Shown one piece after another: positions 33,065-33,173 of a stretch of DNA of 33,173 nucleotides. The notes beneath the pieces are model-generated. The model was not told where the DNA came from. It was given only the letters and a program-made list of their open reading frames with translations, and did no database searches. This stretch comes from Leptolyngbyaceae cyanobacterium M33_DOE_097 (lineage in GTDB: Bacteria; Cyanobacteriota; Cyanobacteriia; Leptolyngbyales; Leptolyngbyaceae), in assembly GCA_015296075.1 (NCBI GenBank), contig DVDV01000154.1:1-33173 (forward strand), in the 5' to 3' direction. The number at the start of each line of letters is the position of its first letter. Positions within the stretch are counted from its first letter, which is position 1. The translations under genes were made by a program, and so were the position numbers.

Positions 33065-33173
33065 TAAAAACGTCCGGTTTTAACGTTTATGAATGGCTGA
33101 AACCCGCATTCTGCCGTTTATAACATTGAGTGCACAAGTCTTTAGACACTCTGGCTACAGTACAAATGTTTCA
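33051..33173. repeat. Right copy of 123-bp direct terminal repeat
   Basis: Identical to bases 1-123. The preceding 97 bases (32954-33050) hold the presumed cyclase promoter and the first base of the Fur-like site. If the two copies are one locus, the molecule closes to a circle of 33,050 bp. Confidence 0.95.

Noticed and set aside
1-33173. tRNA, rRNA, CRISPR arrays, plasmid replication and partition genes
   Set aside because: Looked for the usual signatures (T-arm motif, spaced direct repeats, Rep or ParA motifs) and found none.

Overview
The window is cyanobacterial. HIP1-type octamers (GCGATCGC) occur throughout, and several families are typical of, or confined to, cyanobacteria: a sucrose-phosphate synthase with a fused phosphatase-like domain, a DUF2721 membrane protein, an HpsJ-family protein, a secreted protein with a PTPA-CTERM tail, and a TIR/WD40 fusion. 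HpsJ and PTPA-CTERM point to a filamentous form of the Leptolyngbya/Oscillatoriales kind, but this is inference and no rRNA or tRNA gene was seen to fix it. I see no replication, partition, phage or transposase gene, so the content reads as chromosomal.

The first and last 123 bases are identical (1-123 = 33051-33173). Either the molecule is a circle of about 33,050 bp or the contig broke twice in the same repeat. The repeat carries a perfect 7-1-7 Fur-type palindrome and the end of a C-terminally truncated amidase gene. If the ends are joined, an all-minus row appears: secreted amidase, cyclase-family hydrolase, FCD-type GntR regulator.

Region 1-4.7 kb: truncated amidase, a MITE-like element, a block rich in predicted hairpins, a histidine-kinase remnant, a short-chain dehydrogenase, a DUF2721 membrane protein, a small secreted Cys-rich protein, and the leftover C-terminus of an unidentified gene next to an inverted-repeat element. 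Region 4.7-13.3 kb: a FemAB/GNAT-like protein, a family 4 glycosyltransferase with its own terminator, a decayed stretch, an RCK-TM-TM-RCK potassium channel-like protein, and sucrose-phosphate synthase, which makes sucrose-6-phosphate for osmoprotection. Region 13.8-20.8 kb is an envelope and exopolysaccharide neighbourhood: an Ig-repeat peptidoglycan amidase, another family 4 glycosyltransferase, a YdcF-like protein, a PTPA-CTERM protein, an HpsJ-like protein and an EamA exporter.

Region 21-31.3 kb is the most interesting. On the minus strand, a 1032-residue AfsR/SARP-type ATPase is translationally coupled to two tandem paralogues, each with two DUF4242-type domains. Downstream, on the same strand, are a 51-residue membrane protein with a near-perfect ribosome binding site, an AurF-like diiron oxygenase and two exported proteins. 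A perfect 12-bp inverted repeat sits immediately before the ATPase gene. Divergently transcribed is a TIR-TM-WD40 protein with 14 WD repeats. I propose the ATPase-DUF4242-DUF4242 unit, perhaps with the TIR-WD40 receptor, as the best candidate for an undescribed signalling system. The function is inference.

All calls are from reading the sequence. No database search was possible.
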